Source: an uncultured Collinsella sp. (GTDB taxonomy: Bacteria; Actinomycetota; Coriobacteriia; Coriobacteriales; Coriobacteriaceae). Taken from it: 61,188 nt of DNA. The stretch spans positions 1 to 61,188 of the forward strand of contig CAUGNQ010000006.1 of assembly GCA_959600835.1 (NCBI GenBank). The letters are read 5' to 3'. The notes beneath the pieces were generated by a model. It searched no databases and was not told the origin of the DNA. It worked only from the letters and a program-made list of their open reading frames with translations. This document shows, in pieces, positions 8,185 through 15,792 of the stretch (the first letter of the stretch is position 1; every line of letters begins with the position of its first letter). The translations under genes and the position numbers were made by a program.

Positions 8185-9006
8185 ATGCCCTACCTTCTTT
8201 CTTGTGATATTCATACTCATACGATGTTCTCTGCGCATGCGTACTCAACCATCGAGGAGAACATCTATTGGGCGGCAGAGCGCGGCCTTCAGGTGCTCGG
8301 TTCAGCCGATCATTTAAGCTCGATGGTTACGCCTTGTCCTAATGACCTGCGCAGTTTCCAATTCTTTATTAACCAGGATATCTGGCCGCGCATTTGGAGC
8401 GGCGTGCTGGTGCTTCGCGGCGCCGAGGCCGATATCGTTTCGCTGGACGGCAGCTTGTTTGGCGAGGACATTCCCGTTTCGCTCGATATCGCCGGCGATT
8501 CGTATAGTCGTGAGCATTCGCTGTTCGATTTGGTGACGCGTAATTTGGATTATTTGGTGGCAAGCGTGCATAACCCGCAGCTCGCTGAAGGCGCGACGCT
8601 CGCCCAGACGACCGAGATGTACATCAATGCCCTGGAGCACCCCAAGGTGTTCATGCTTGGGCATACGGGTCGTACGGGCGTGCCGTTCGATATCGATGAG
8701 GTGCTGCTGGCGGCCAAGGCCAAGCACAAGATTATCGAGATCAACAACCATAGTCTTGAACACGGTGTCGACACTGAGCATTGGGCCGTATGCCGCAAGA
8801 TCGCCGAGCGCTGCGCCGAGCTGGGCGTGGGGATTGGCGTTTCGACCGACGCGCACATTGGTATGGCAATTGGCAAGCTCGACCAGGCGCGCAAGATGCT
8901 CGATGAGATTCACTTCCCGCTGGACCTGATCGTGACGCGCGATCGCGAGACGCTGCTGCGCGAGATGGCGGCAGCCGGCGTGTGTGACCTGCGCAAGGGG
9001 ATGTAG
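8185..9006 (+). CDS. PHP-domain metal-dependent phosphoesterase
   Basis: The 273-residue cytoplasmic protein has the polymerase-and-histidinol-phosphatase (PHP) fold. Motif I DIHTHTMFSAHA (D8, H10, H12) begins the chain. It is followed by GSADHLSS, GAEADIV, VASVHN, LGHTGR and, near the end, STDAHIG, which supplies the last metal ligands. The metal site therefore looks complete. It resembles YcdX-type phosphatases more than histidinol phosphatase, and the substrate is unknown. An in-frame upstream extension to 8041 is non-homologous; AAGGAGA 4 nt before the ATG at 8185 decides the start. Confidence 0.85.
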   Translation: MPYLLSCDIHTHTMFSAHAYSTIEENIYWAAERGLQVLGSADHLSSMVTPCPNDLRSFQFFINQDIWPRIWSGVLVLRGAEADIVSLDGSLFGEDIPVSLDIAGDSYSREHSLFDLVTRNLDYLVASVHNPQLAEGATLAQTTEMYINALEHPKVFMLGHTGRTGVPFDIDEVLLAAKAKHKIIEINNHSLEHGVDTEHWAVCRKIAERCAELGVGIGVSTDAHIGMAIGKLDQARKMLDEIHFPLDLIVTRDRETLLREMAAAGVCDLRKGM

Positions 9007-9026
9007 CGGAGTTCATAAACCAAGCG

Positions 9027-9056
9027 AAGGGGGCAGTCCAGACGGGCCGCCCCCTT
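9027..9056. terminator. terminator between convergent genes
   Basis: AAGGGGGC and GCCCCCTT form an 8-bp stem around a short loop, followed by TCTT on the plus strand. It sits in the 65-bp gap between the convergent PHP gene and the methyltransferase gene. Confidence 0.7.
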
Positions 9057-9071
9057 TCTTGTGCCGGTGGA

Positions 9072-10517
9072 TTAGCGGCGCTCGAGGACCGCGACGGTCT
9101 CGGTGTGGTCGGTATGAGGGAACATGTCGACCGGCGTGATCTTGAGCAGGCGATAACCTCCGTCGAGGAGCTGGTGTAGGTCGCGCTCTTGGGTGACGGG
9201 GTTGCAGCTGATATAGGTGATGCGGCGCGGCTTAAGTGCGCAGGCGGCTTCGAGGAACTCGGGTGTGGAGCCGGCGCGCGGCGGGTCGATGGAGAGAACG
9301 TCAACGCGCTCGTTGTTATCGGCAGCGTCCAGGATGTAATCGGTGGCGTCGTCGGCCATAAACCAAGCGCTGCGGGTGAGGCCGTTGAGCTCGGCATTGC
9401 GGCGTGCGTCGGCAATGCCCGCCGGGTTGCGCTCCACACCGAGCAGCATGATGCCGATACCCTTGTTCTGGGCTTCTTTAGCTGCGCAAAGACCGATGGT
9501 GCCGCTGCCGCAGTAGGCATCCATAAGCACATCGTCCTGGCGCAGATCCATGCCATCGATAGCGAGCTGGTAGAGCAGCTCGGTCTGCTGCGGGTTGGTC
9601 TGGTAGAACGCGGTAGGGGAGATATCGAATTCGCAACCGAGCAGCTGGTCGCGCATGCACTCGGCGCCATAGACGATACGAGTCTCCTCACCCAAGATGG
9701 CGTTACCGGGGCGTCCGTTGATGTTTTGGGCAACGGTGACGATATGCGGATCGAGTGCGGCGACAGCCTCAAAGAACTCCTGCGCATGCGGCAGGTCGTG
9801 CTGAGCGGTCACGAGGGTGACCATAATCTGGTCGGTGCGCCAGCCGCAGCGAACGACGGCATAGCGGAGCAGCCCTAGATGCTTGTCTTCGTTAAAGGCA
9901 GGAATATGCAGACGTTCGGCCTCGCGAGCGATGCCGTTGAGAATTTGACGAGCGCCCGGCGCCTCGACAGGACACTCGGGTACGGCAACGATCTTGTGCG
10001 TGCCGCGCTCAAAGAAACCGCAACGGACAGTGCCCTCCTTACCGGGAGCAAACGGAGTGGCGGCCTTATGACGAAAACCACGCGGCGCAGGATACTTGCC
10101 CGGGTCGCCCAGGGTAACACCCATACCGCGAATGGGATCAACGGCAATACCCTCGCGCTCGCAGAGCTCAGCAAACAGCTCCTCCATAGCAGCCTGCTTG
10201 GCCGCCAACTGCTTCTTATAAGGACGATTGAGCGCCGTGCACCCACCGCAGGCCTTCATGATGGAACAAGGAGACTTGGGATCCACAACCTTACGAGCAG
10301 GCGAAACCGAATCTTTATGCGGGCGCTTGGAGCGAGTCTGAGGCGCTTTATCGCCGTCCCGACGAGAACCAGAACGCTTGGTCTTAGCCCTGCTCTTGTT
10401 CGATTTGCTTTTTGCAGCTTTAGAAGACTTGGATTTCGTGGAAGATTTCTCCTCCGACCCCTCAGCCGCCTCGATCAAAGCACGACGAGCCTTACGCTCC
10501 GCACGAGATTCTGCCAT
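9072..10517 (-). CDS. rlmD: 23S rRNA (uracil-5-)-methyltransferase, RlmD/TrmA family
   Basis: This SAM-dependent enzyme methylates C5 of a uridine in rRNA, or possibly tRNA. Residues 1-75 are a lysine-, serine- and arginine-rich extension, probably disordered and RNA-binding. Then follow the [4Fe-4S] cysteines C84, C90 and C93 (CSIMKACGGC) and a later ECPVE cysteine. The methyltransferase domain has SAM motif MDAYCGSGTIGL, IDPPRAG and the catalytic cysteine in ISCNPVTQERDL. The usual TRAM domain is not evident. The frame continues to a GTG at 10529, but GTGGAG lies 7 nt before the ATG at 10517, which I take as the start (481 residues). The exact target site cannot be told from sequence. Confidence 0.85.
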   Translation of the reverse strand: MAESRAERKARRALIEAAEGSEEKSSTKSKSSKAAKSKSNKSRAKTKRSGSRRDGDKAPQTRSKRPHKDSVSPARKVVDPKSPCSIMKACGGCTALNRPYKKQLAAKQAAMEELFAELCEREGIAVDPIRGMGVTLGDPGKYPAPRGFRHKAATPFAPGKEGTVRCGFFERGTHKIVAVPECPVEAPGARQILNGIAREAERLHIPAFNEDKHLGLLRYAVVRCGWRTDQIMVTLVTAQHDLPHAQEFFEAVAALDPHIVTVAQNINGRPGNAILGEETRIVYGAECMRDQLLGCEFDISPTAFYQTNPQQTELLYQLAIDGMDLRQDDVLMDAYCGSGTIGLCAAKEAQNKGIGIMLLGVERNPAGIADARRNAELNGLTRSAWFMADDATDYILDAADNNERVDVLSIDPPRAGSTPEFLEAACALKPRRITYISCNPVTQERDLHQLLDGGYRLLKITPVDMFPHTDHTETVAVLERR

Positions 10518-10624
10518 CAATAACTCCACTAATTCATGAATTTAAGCTGCAAGTATTGTACCGTGCCAAGCCAGCAGACGATATACAAGCGGTTTATTCG
10601 TGTCGGTGATAAGCCCAACGACGG

Positions 10625-10763
10625 TTGCCCGCCGCGTGAGGGGTGTGGGGGTTAAGTTTATCGCGAGTTCCGCACGAACAGGAGGCCACTTAATGTGGCC
10701 TCCGTCGTGAGCAGGACTGTAGAGCAGGAAACTTAACCCCCACACCCCTCACGCGGCGGGCAA
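10625..10763. repeat. giant hairpin, copy A (conserved loop, unique stem)
   Basis: Perfect 35-bp arms at 10625-10659 and 10729-10763 enclose a 69-nt loop at 10660-10728. The loop contains an inner palindrome, GGAGGCCAC-TTAAT-GTGGCCTCC (10681-10703). The loop is almost identical to that of the hairpin at 47868-47997, yet the stem sequences of the two are unrelated. The element lies between the start of the methyltransferase gene and the promoter of the amino-acid transporter and contains no open frame of note. Confidence 0.9.
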
Positions 10764-10770
10764 ATTCGCC

Positions 10771-10799
10771 TTGTGCTCTATCACGCTAAAGTGTATGAT
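10771..10799 (+). promoter_or_regulatory. sigma-70-type promoter of the amino-acid ABC operon
   Basis: A -35 box TTGTGC (10771-10776) and a -10 box TATGAT (10794-10799) are separated by exactly 17 bp. Transcription should start near 10806, directly before the dyad at 10820 and 50 bp before the substrate-binding protein gene. Confidence 0.7.
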
Positions 10800-10819
10800 T
10801 CTGAACGTTACATGACTTA

Positions 10820-10835
10820 CTTTACTTAACTAAAG
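10820..10835. promoter_or_regulatory. dyad operator CTTTA-N6-TAAAG
   Basis: CTTTACTTAACTAAAG lies between the predicted transcription start and the ribosome site, a position suited to repression. A near-identical dyad (CTTTAGTTAGTTAAAG) lies at 33718-33733 upstream of ilvE. The shared sites suggest a common regulator of amino-acid uptake and metabolism. Confidence 0.5.
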
Positions 10836-10855
10836 TGCCATCAAGGGGGAATACC

Positions 10856-11716
10856 ATGAACACCGATATGTCTCGTCGTCAGTTTGTTGGTCTAGCCGGC
10901 TCGCTCGCCGCGGTGCTTGGCCTTGGTCTTGTCGGTTGCGGCGGTGGTGCTGGCAAGGGCTCCGCTGCTGGCTCTGCCGCGGCCAAGGATGTGAAGGGCG
11001 CCGCGGAGTCCAAGAAGCTCGTGGTGGGCTTTGATAAGTCCTATCCTCCGTACGGCTTTGTGGGCGACGATGGCGAGTACACCGGCTTTGATCTCGATCT
11101 GGCCAAGGCTGTTGCCGATAAGCAGGGCTGGGAGGTCAAATACGAGGCCATCGACTGGGACGCCAAGGATACGCTGCTCAACTCCGGCGCCATCAACTGC
11201 ATCTGGAACGGCTTTACCATGGAGGGCCGTGAGGACGGCTACACGTTCTCCGAGCCGTACATGCTCAACGAGCAAGTGCTCGTGGTCAAGAAGGACGCGG
11301 GTATCAAGAGCTGGGACGATCTCGCTGGCAAGACCGTGATCACTCAGACCGATTCCGCTGCGCAGGATGTGCTCGAGGGCGACCAGAAGGATCTGGCCGC
11401 GACGTTTGCCACGCTCGATACCATCGACGAGTACAACACGGCCTTTATGCAGCTCGAGAGCGGCGCGGTCGATGCCGTGGCTTGCGACCTTTCGATTGCC
11501 CAGTATCAGCTTGCCGCCAAGCCCGATGCCTATACGCAGCTCGACAAGCCGCTGTCCAGCGAGCACTACGCCGTCGGCTTTAAGAAGGGCGACACCAAGT
11601 CCGCCGATGCCGTGACCGAGTCGCTCAAGGCGCTCTACGAGGACGGCACGGTCAAGGACCTGTGCGACAAGTATGCAGAATACGGTCTTTCCTTCGACAA
11701 CTGGGTGCTCAAATAG
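10856..11716 (+). CDS. amino-acid ABC transporter substrate-binding lipoprotein
   Basis: This is the extracytoplasmic solute receptor of a polar amino-acid ABC importer (286 residues). The N-terminus carries MSRRQFVGLAG, resembling a Tat signal, followed by a hydrophobic core and the lipobox LVGC with the lipidated cysteine C28. A low-complexity G/A/S/K linker leads to the type-3 periplasmic-binding fold: LVVGFDKSYPPYGFVGDDG, TGFDLDLAKAV, NCIWNGFTMEGRE and SEPYM. The pattern matches polar amino-acid or cystine binders, but the ligand is not defined. AAGGGGGA 5 nt upstream supports the ATG at 10856. A long imperfect hairpin starts at the stop codon and probably makes this gene's product more abundant than the membrane subunits. 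Confidence 0.93.
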   Translation: MNTDMSRRQFVGLAGSLAAVLGLGLVGCGGGAGKGSAAGSAAAKDVKGAAESKKLVVGFDKSYPPYGFVGDDGEYTGFDLDLAKAVADKQGWEVKYEAIDWDAKDTLLNSGAINCIWNGFTMEGREDGYTFSEPYMLNEQVLVVKKDAGIKSWDDLAGKTVITQTDSAAQDVLEGDQKDLAATFATLDTIDEYNTAFMQLESGAVDAVACDLSIAQYQLAAKPDAYTQLDKPLSSEHYAVGFKKGDTKSADAVTESLKALYEDGTVKDLCDKYAEYGLSFDNWVLK

Positions 11717-11823
11717 CGGCTTTCCCAGGCACCCGATTTTGCCGTTCAAACCGTCGCTTGCGTACATTTAGTACGCGGCGCTCCTCTTTCACGGCAAACT
11801 CGGGCACCTGGAAAACCCGCTTT
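11715..11823 (+). promoter_or_regulatory. large nested intercistronic hairpin
   Basis: Imperfect arms of about 31 bp (11715-11745 and 11791-11823) enclose about 45 nt holding an inner stem GCGTAC-N5-GTACGC. It begins inside the stop codon of the binding-protein gene and ends shortly before the permease. The position fits an mRNA-stabilising or partial-terminator structure that raises the binding protein over the membrane subunits, as is known for many ABC importer operons. Confidence 0.7.
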
Positions 11824-11866
11824 AGCATTGGGTTCGCTGTTCCGTTACTGTGAAAGAGAGCTTGGG

Positions 11867-12520
11867 TTGTCTATTCAGGTCATGATGCAGATGCTTGGCC
11901 AGGGATTCTTGGTCAGCTTGCAGCTGTTTGTGCTGACGTTGCTCGGGTCGATTCCGCTGGGAATCCCCGTGGCGTTTATGCGCATGAGCAAGGTCGCGCC
12001 GCTGCGTTGGATTGCGCGCATCTATATTTCGGTGATGCGCGGCACGCCGCTTATGCTGCAGATGTTTGCGATCTACTTTGCCCCGTACTACGTGTTTGGC
12101 ATCTCGCTCACGCCCGATTCCAAATGGACGGCGTGCGTCGTGGCATTCATCATCAACTACGCCGGCTACTTTGCCGAGATCTATCGCTCGGGCCTGCAGT
12201 CGATTCCGCGCGGTCAATATGAGGCCGCCGAGGTGCTGGGCTACTCGCGTCTGCAGACGTTTCTGTATATCGTGATGCCGCAGGTCGCCAAGCGTATTCT
12301 GCCGGCGATGGGCAACGAGATCATCACACTGGTCAAGGACACGTCGCTGGCGTTTGCCATTGGCGTGGGTGAGATGTTCTCGACCGCCAAGGCGCTGGTC
12401 GCTTCGCAGGTGAGCATGGTGCCGTTTGCGATTGCGGCGTTGATCTACTGGGTCTTTAACTTTGTGGTCGAGATGCTGCTGGGCGCTGCCGAAAAGAAGC
12501 TGGACTATTATCATGACTAA
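11867..12520 (+). CDS. amino-acid ABC transporter permease
   Basis: The protein is the inner-membrane channel subunit of a polar amino-acid importer, with about five hydrophobic segments. Family features are the early LGQGFLVSLQLFVLT segment, MRGTPLMLQ, NYAGYFAEIYRSGLQSIPRGQYEAAEVLGYS (the coupling EAA-type loop) and ALIYWVFNFVVE near the end. The frame is open from a TTG at 11828 without a ribosome site. I choose the TTG at 11867 because AAAGAGAG lies about 7 nt upstream; the ATG at 11882 is the alternative. The length (217 residues) is normal. Its end overlaps the ATPase start by 8 bases. Confidence 0.9.
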   Translation: MSIQVMMQMLGQGFLVSLQLFVLTLLGSIPLGIPVAFMRMSKVAPLRWIARIYISVMRGTPLMLQMFAIYFAPYYVFGISLTPDSKWTACVVAFIINYAGYFAEIYRSGLQSIPRGQYEAAEVLGYSRLQTFLYIVMPQVAKRILPAMGNEIITLVKDTSLAFAIGVGEMFSTAKALVASQVSMVPFAIAALIYWVFNFVVEMLLGAAEKKLDYYHD

Positions 12521-13277
12521 CTCAGTGATGAAAATCGAAAGCGCGCGTAAGGCGTTTGGCGGCAATGAGGTGCTCAAGGATATCTCACTCGAAGTCAAGC
12601 GCGGTGAGGTCGTGGCGATTATCGGGCCTTCGGGTGGCGGTAAGTCCACGCTGCTGCGCTGCGCTACGCTGCTCGAGACACTCGACGGTGGCTCGCTTTC
12701 GTTTGGCGACCTTGCGGTTGCGACGGATGTGGGATCGGGCGCGGTCTATGCGAAGGGAGATGTTCCCAAGCAGGCGCGCTCGCGATTCGGCCTGGTGTTC
12801 CAAAATTACAACCTGTTCCCGCACTATACCGTGATGAAAAACATCATCGACGCGCCGATCCGCGTGCTTAAGCGCCCGCGCGAGCAGGCGGAAGCTCGTG
12901 CGTATGAATTGATTGCTCAGATGGGGCTTATGGGCAACGAGAATAAGGTTCCGTGTGAGCTTTCGGGCGGTCAGCAGCAGCGCGTGAGTATTGCCCGCGC
13001 CCTAGCGCTCGACCCGGAGATCCTGTTCTTTGACGAGCCGACCTCGGCGCTCGATCCCGAGCTGACGGCCGAGGTGCTGCGTGTCATTAAGGACCTCGCT
13101 GCGCAGAACATGACGATGGTGATCGTGACCCACGCAATGCAGTTTGCGCGCGATGTTGCCGACCGCGTGGTCTTTATGGATGGCGGTCGTATTGTCGAGG
13201 AGGGTCCTGCCGAGCAGGTCATCGACCATCCGTGCGAGCGGCGCACGCGTGAGTTCTTGAGCCGTATCGAGGGATAG
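12513..13277 (+). CDS. amino-acid ABC transporter ATP-binding protein
   Basis: The ATPase subunit (254 residues) drives the importer encoded by the two preceding genes. Walker A GPSGGGKST is at residues 39-46, the Q-loop is in GLVFQNYNLFPH, the ABC signature is LSGGQQQR, Walker B with catalytic glutamate is ILFFDEPTSALDPE and the switch histidine is in VTHAM. It belongs to the GlnQ/HisP group. A small insertion after LSFGD (TDVGSGAVYAKGDVPKQARS) is longer than in many relatives. The ATG overlaps the permease stop codon region, indicating translational coupling. A strong terminator follows at 13311. Confidence 0.95.
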   Translation: MTNSVMKIESARKAFGGNEVLKDISLEVKRGEVVAIIGPSGGGKSTLLRCATLLETLDGGSLSFGDLAVATDVGSGAVYAKGDVPKQARSRFGLVFQNYNLFPHYTVMKNIIDAPIRVLKRPREQAEARAYELIAQMGLMGNENKVPCELSGGQQQRVSIARALALDPEILFFDEPTSALDPELTAEVLRVIKDLAAQNMTMVIVTHAMQFARDVADRVVFMDGGRIVEEGPAEQVIDHPCERRTREFLSRIEG

Positions 13278-13310
13278 GCTCAGGTATTTACTCAACTATT
13301 AATTGAGGCG

Positions 13311-13344
13311 AAGCCGCCACAGGTCTTACGGTCTGTGGCGGCTT
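13311..13344 (+). terminator. terminator of the amino-acid ABC operon
   Basis: A 12-bp perfect stem (AAGCCGCCACAG against CTGTGGCGGCTT) with a 10-nt loop is followed by TTTGTTT. Confidence 0.9.
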
Positions 13345-13587
13345 TTTGTTTACATCGACGGGGTTCAATAATTGCCTCACAAGCTTGTCTCTTCCTCTCG
13401 CCGCCTGTATTCATACGTGTGCCGAAAGGTATGCATGGACAGCCGCCCGTGAGGGTAGGGTGGTGGCATAGGACATTTGGAGGGTGAGTCGGCTCGGCTG
13501 CCGACCATGCTGCTCCCGGGACGGCACCGACCGCGAACTCTCCCCGTTGGCGTCGCGCATTGCGCGCGGCCCTGCAAGGAGGTCATC
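13345..13587. other. untranslated region before the EF-G-like gene
   Basis: No gene is supported here. The final 110 bp are GC-rich, with small stems such as GTCGGC-N6-GCCGAC (13488-13505) and GCGC-rich repeats around 13555-13570. A long structured 5' leader is therefore possible, but I recognise no known riboswitch or leader. Confidence 0.4.
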
Positions 13588-15663
13588 ATGGGTGCTCCCA
13601 AGACCGGTAACGTAAGGAACGTGGTGCTCGTAGGCCAAGGCGGGGTGGGCAAGACTTCACTCGCCGAGGCCATGCTCCACCTTTCCGGCAAGACCGCCCG
13701 CCTGGGCGGCCACGACGGCACCAAGCCCACGCTCGACTATGACCCCGAAGAGGTCAAGCGTGCGTTTTCCATCTCGACGACCATTGCGCCGATCGACTGG
13801 AAGGGCGCTCGTATCAATGTGCTCGATGCCCCGTGCTATCCCGATTTTATCGGCGACGCCTTTGCCGCGATGAGCGTCTGCGAGACGGCTCTGTTTGTGG
13901 TCGACGCCGAGGCCGGCCCGCAGCCTACGACGGTTAAGCTCTGGTATGCCGCCGAGGACCTACGCCTGGCACGCGCGGTGTTCGTAAACCGCCTGTCGCG
14001 CTCCGAGGCCAGCTTTGCGACCACGATGGACCTGCTGCAGGAGCGCTTTGGCACGCGCCTGGGCGCCGTGACCCTTCCCTGGGGCGAGGGCGAGGACTTT
14101 GACGGCATCATCGACCTGGTGCGCATGAAGGCGCGCCACTGCAACGGCGCCGAGGCCGTTGAGTCGGAGATTCCCGAGGAGTATCGTGCCCAGGCCGAGG
14201 AGGCCCATGACCATCTGTGCGAGCTGGTGGCCGAGGCCGACGACGAGCTGATGATGAAATACCTGGAAGGCGAGGAGACGCTGACGCAGGAGGAGCTTGA
14301 AGGCCTGCTGTCTAAGGCGATCGCCGAGCGCATCTTTGTGCCGGTCTTTGCGGGCGATTGCATTAAGGAGCAGGGCGTCAACTCGCTGATGGACGACATC
14401 GCCACGTACTTCCCGGCGCCGACCGACTACGGCGAGATGCCGCTCATCGACGGTGATTCGCTTAAGATTTCGAGTGACGATGACCGTCCGGTGGCGTTTG
14501 TGTTTAAGACGCTGGCCGATCCGCAGCAGGGCCGCATCAGCTTTATCAAGGTGCTGACGGGCACGCTTGAGCCGGGTCTTGAGTTGGTCAACGCGCGTAC
14601 CCGCAAGAGCGATCGTTTGGCTCACCTGTATGTGATGTGCGGCCGCGATATGACCGAGGTTGGCCATGCCTATGCCGGCGACATCATCGTGGCGCCCAAG
14701 CTGGCTGCCGAGACGGGCGATACGCTCTCGATTACCGGCAAGGTCGAGGCTGCGGCGTTTAAGTTCCCCAACTCGCAGTACCGCATCGCCATCGAAGCCG
14801 AGAACCGCGGCGACGAAGAGAAGCTCTACACGTTTATCGAGAAGGCCTGCAAGGCAGACCCGACCATGAGCATCGACCGCGACGAGGAGACCGGCCAGAC
14901 CATCATCTCGGCAGTGGGCGAGGCGCAGGTTTCGGTGCTGCTCAATCGTCTGGAGGACCGCACCAAGGTTGCTGCCAAGAGCGTGCCGATCCGCATTCCG
15001 TATCGCGAGACCATCCGCCGCACGGCGAGCGCCCAGGGCCGCCACAAGAAGCAGACCGGTGGTGCCGGTCAGTACGGCGACTGCTGGCTGCGCGTGGAGC
15101 CGCTTATTGGGCCCGACGGCACGAGCGACGGCTATGAGTTCGTGGACGAGGTCGTGGGCGGCCGCATCCCGCGCTCGCTGATTCCCACCGTGGACAAGGG
15201 CGTCCAGGAGACCATGAAGGACGGTATTATTGCCGGCTACCCGCTCACGGGCATTCGCGTCGCGGTGTACGACGGTTCGTATCACAGCGTCGACTCCAAC
15301 GAGATGGCGTTCCGCGCGGCGGCACGCATCGGCCTGCGCAAGGCATGCGCCGATGCCGACCCGGTGGTGCTGGAGCCCATCGAGGAAATCACGGTGACGA
15401 TCCCCGAGAGCTACGCCGGCGCCGTGATGGGCGACATCTCGGCCTCGCGCGGTCGCGTGACGGGCATGGAGACCGATGAGCGCGGTGACACCGTGGTCAT
15501 CGCTCAAGCCCCGCTGGCCGAGCTGACGGATTACTCGACGCGCCTGCGCTCTATCACGCGCGGCACGGGTGACTTTACCATGAAGCCCGCTGGCTATGAG
15601 CAGGTTCCCTATGACGTTCAGGCCAAGCTGGTCGAGCGCTATGAGGAGGGCCGCGCCAAGTAG
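13588..15663 (+). CDS. elongation factor G-like protein (EF-G2 type)
   Basis: The 691-residue protein has the full EF-G domain order: GTPase domain (1 to about 280), domain II, domain III, the domain IV GYEFVDEVVGGRIPRSLIP region and the C-terminal domain V (EPIEEITVTIPESYAGAVMGDI). The GTPase motifs differ from canonical EF-G. The P-loop is GQGGVGKT (16-23) rather than GHIDAGKT, G3 is DAPCYPDF rather than DTPGHVDF, and G4 is NRLSR rather than NKMD. This matches the EF-G-like paralogues common in actinobacteria, whose role is unclear and which may not act as the main translocase. It is not a TetM-type ribosomal protection protein on these motifs. AAGGAGG 5 nt upstream fixes the ATG. Confidence 0.9.
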   Translation: MGAPKTGNVRNVVLVGQGGVGKTSLAEAMLHLSGKTARLGGHDGTKPTLDYDPEEVKRAFSISTTIAPIDWKGARINVLDAPCYPDFIGDAFAAMSVCETALFVVDAEAGPQPTTVKLWYAAEDLRLARAVFVNRLSRSEASFATTMDLLQERFGTRLGAVTLPWGEGEDFDGIIDLVRMKARHCNGAEAVESEIPEEYRAQAEEAHDHLCELVAEADDELMMKYLEGEETLTQEELEGLLSKAIAERIFVPVFAGDCIKEQGVNSLMDDIATYFPAPTDYGEMPLIDGDSLKISSDDDRPVAFVFKTLADPQQGRISFIKVLTGTLEPGLELVNARTRKSDRLAHLYVMCGRDMTEVGHAYAGDIIVAPKLAAETGDTLSITGKVEAAAFKFPNSQYRIAIEAENRGDEEKLYTFIEKACKADPTMSIDRDEETGQTIISAVGEAQVSVLLNRLEDRTKVAAKSVPIRIPYRETIRRTASAQGRHKKQTGGAGQYGDCWLRVEPLIGPDGTSDGYEFVDEVVGGRIPRSLIPTVDKGVQETMKDGIIAGYPLTGIRVAVYDGSYHSVDSNEMAFRAAARIGLRKACADADPVVLEPIEEITVTIPESYAGAVMGDISASRGRVTGMETDERGDTVVIAQAPLAELTDYSTRLRSITRGTGDFTMKPAGYEQVPYDVQAKLVERYEEGRAK

Positions 15664-15697
15664 CGCGTGGCGTTGCCTGCAACATGCATGCCGGTGC

Positions 15698-15731
15698 AAG
15701 GGCCGCTCTGGGCAATCCAGGGCGGCCCTTT
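15698..15731 (+). terminator. terminator of the EF-G-like gene
   Basis: A 14-bp stem (AAGGGCCGCTCTGG against CCAGGGCGGCCCTT, one mismatch) is followed by TTTG 35 nt after the stop codon. Confidence 0.85.
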
Positions 15732-15792
15732 TTGATCCCTGGGGGACGGAGGAAAACGGATCATTTTAGGTTTTGGGGCAGCTTGGTCGGCC

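Noticed and set aside
13588..15663. Tetracycline-resistance ribosomal protection protein
   Set aside because: The domain order is shared with TetM-type proteins, but the motifs fit the chromosomal EF-G2 paralogue of actinobacteria, and the gene shows no sign of mobility or foreign composition.
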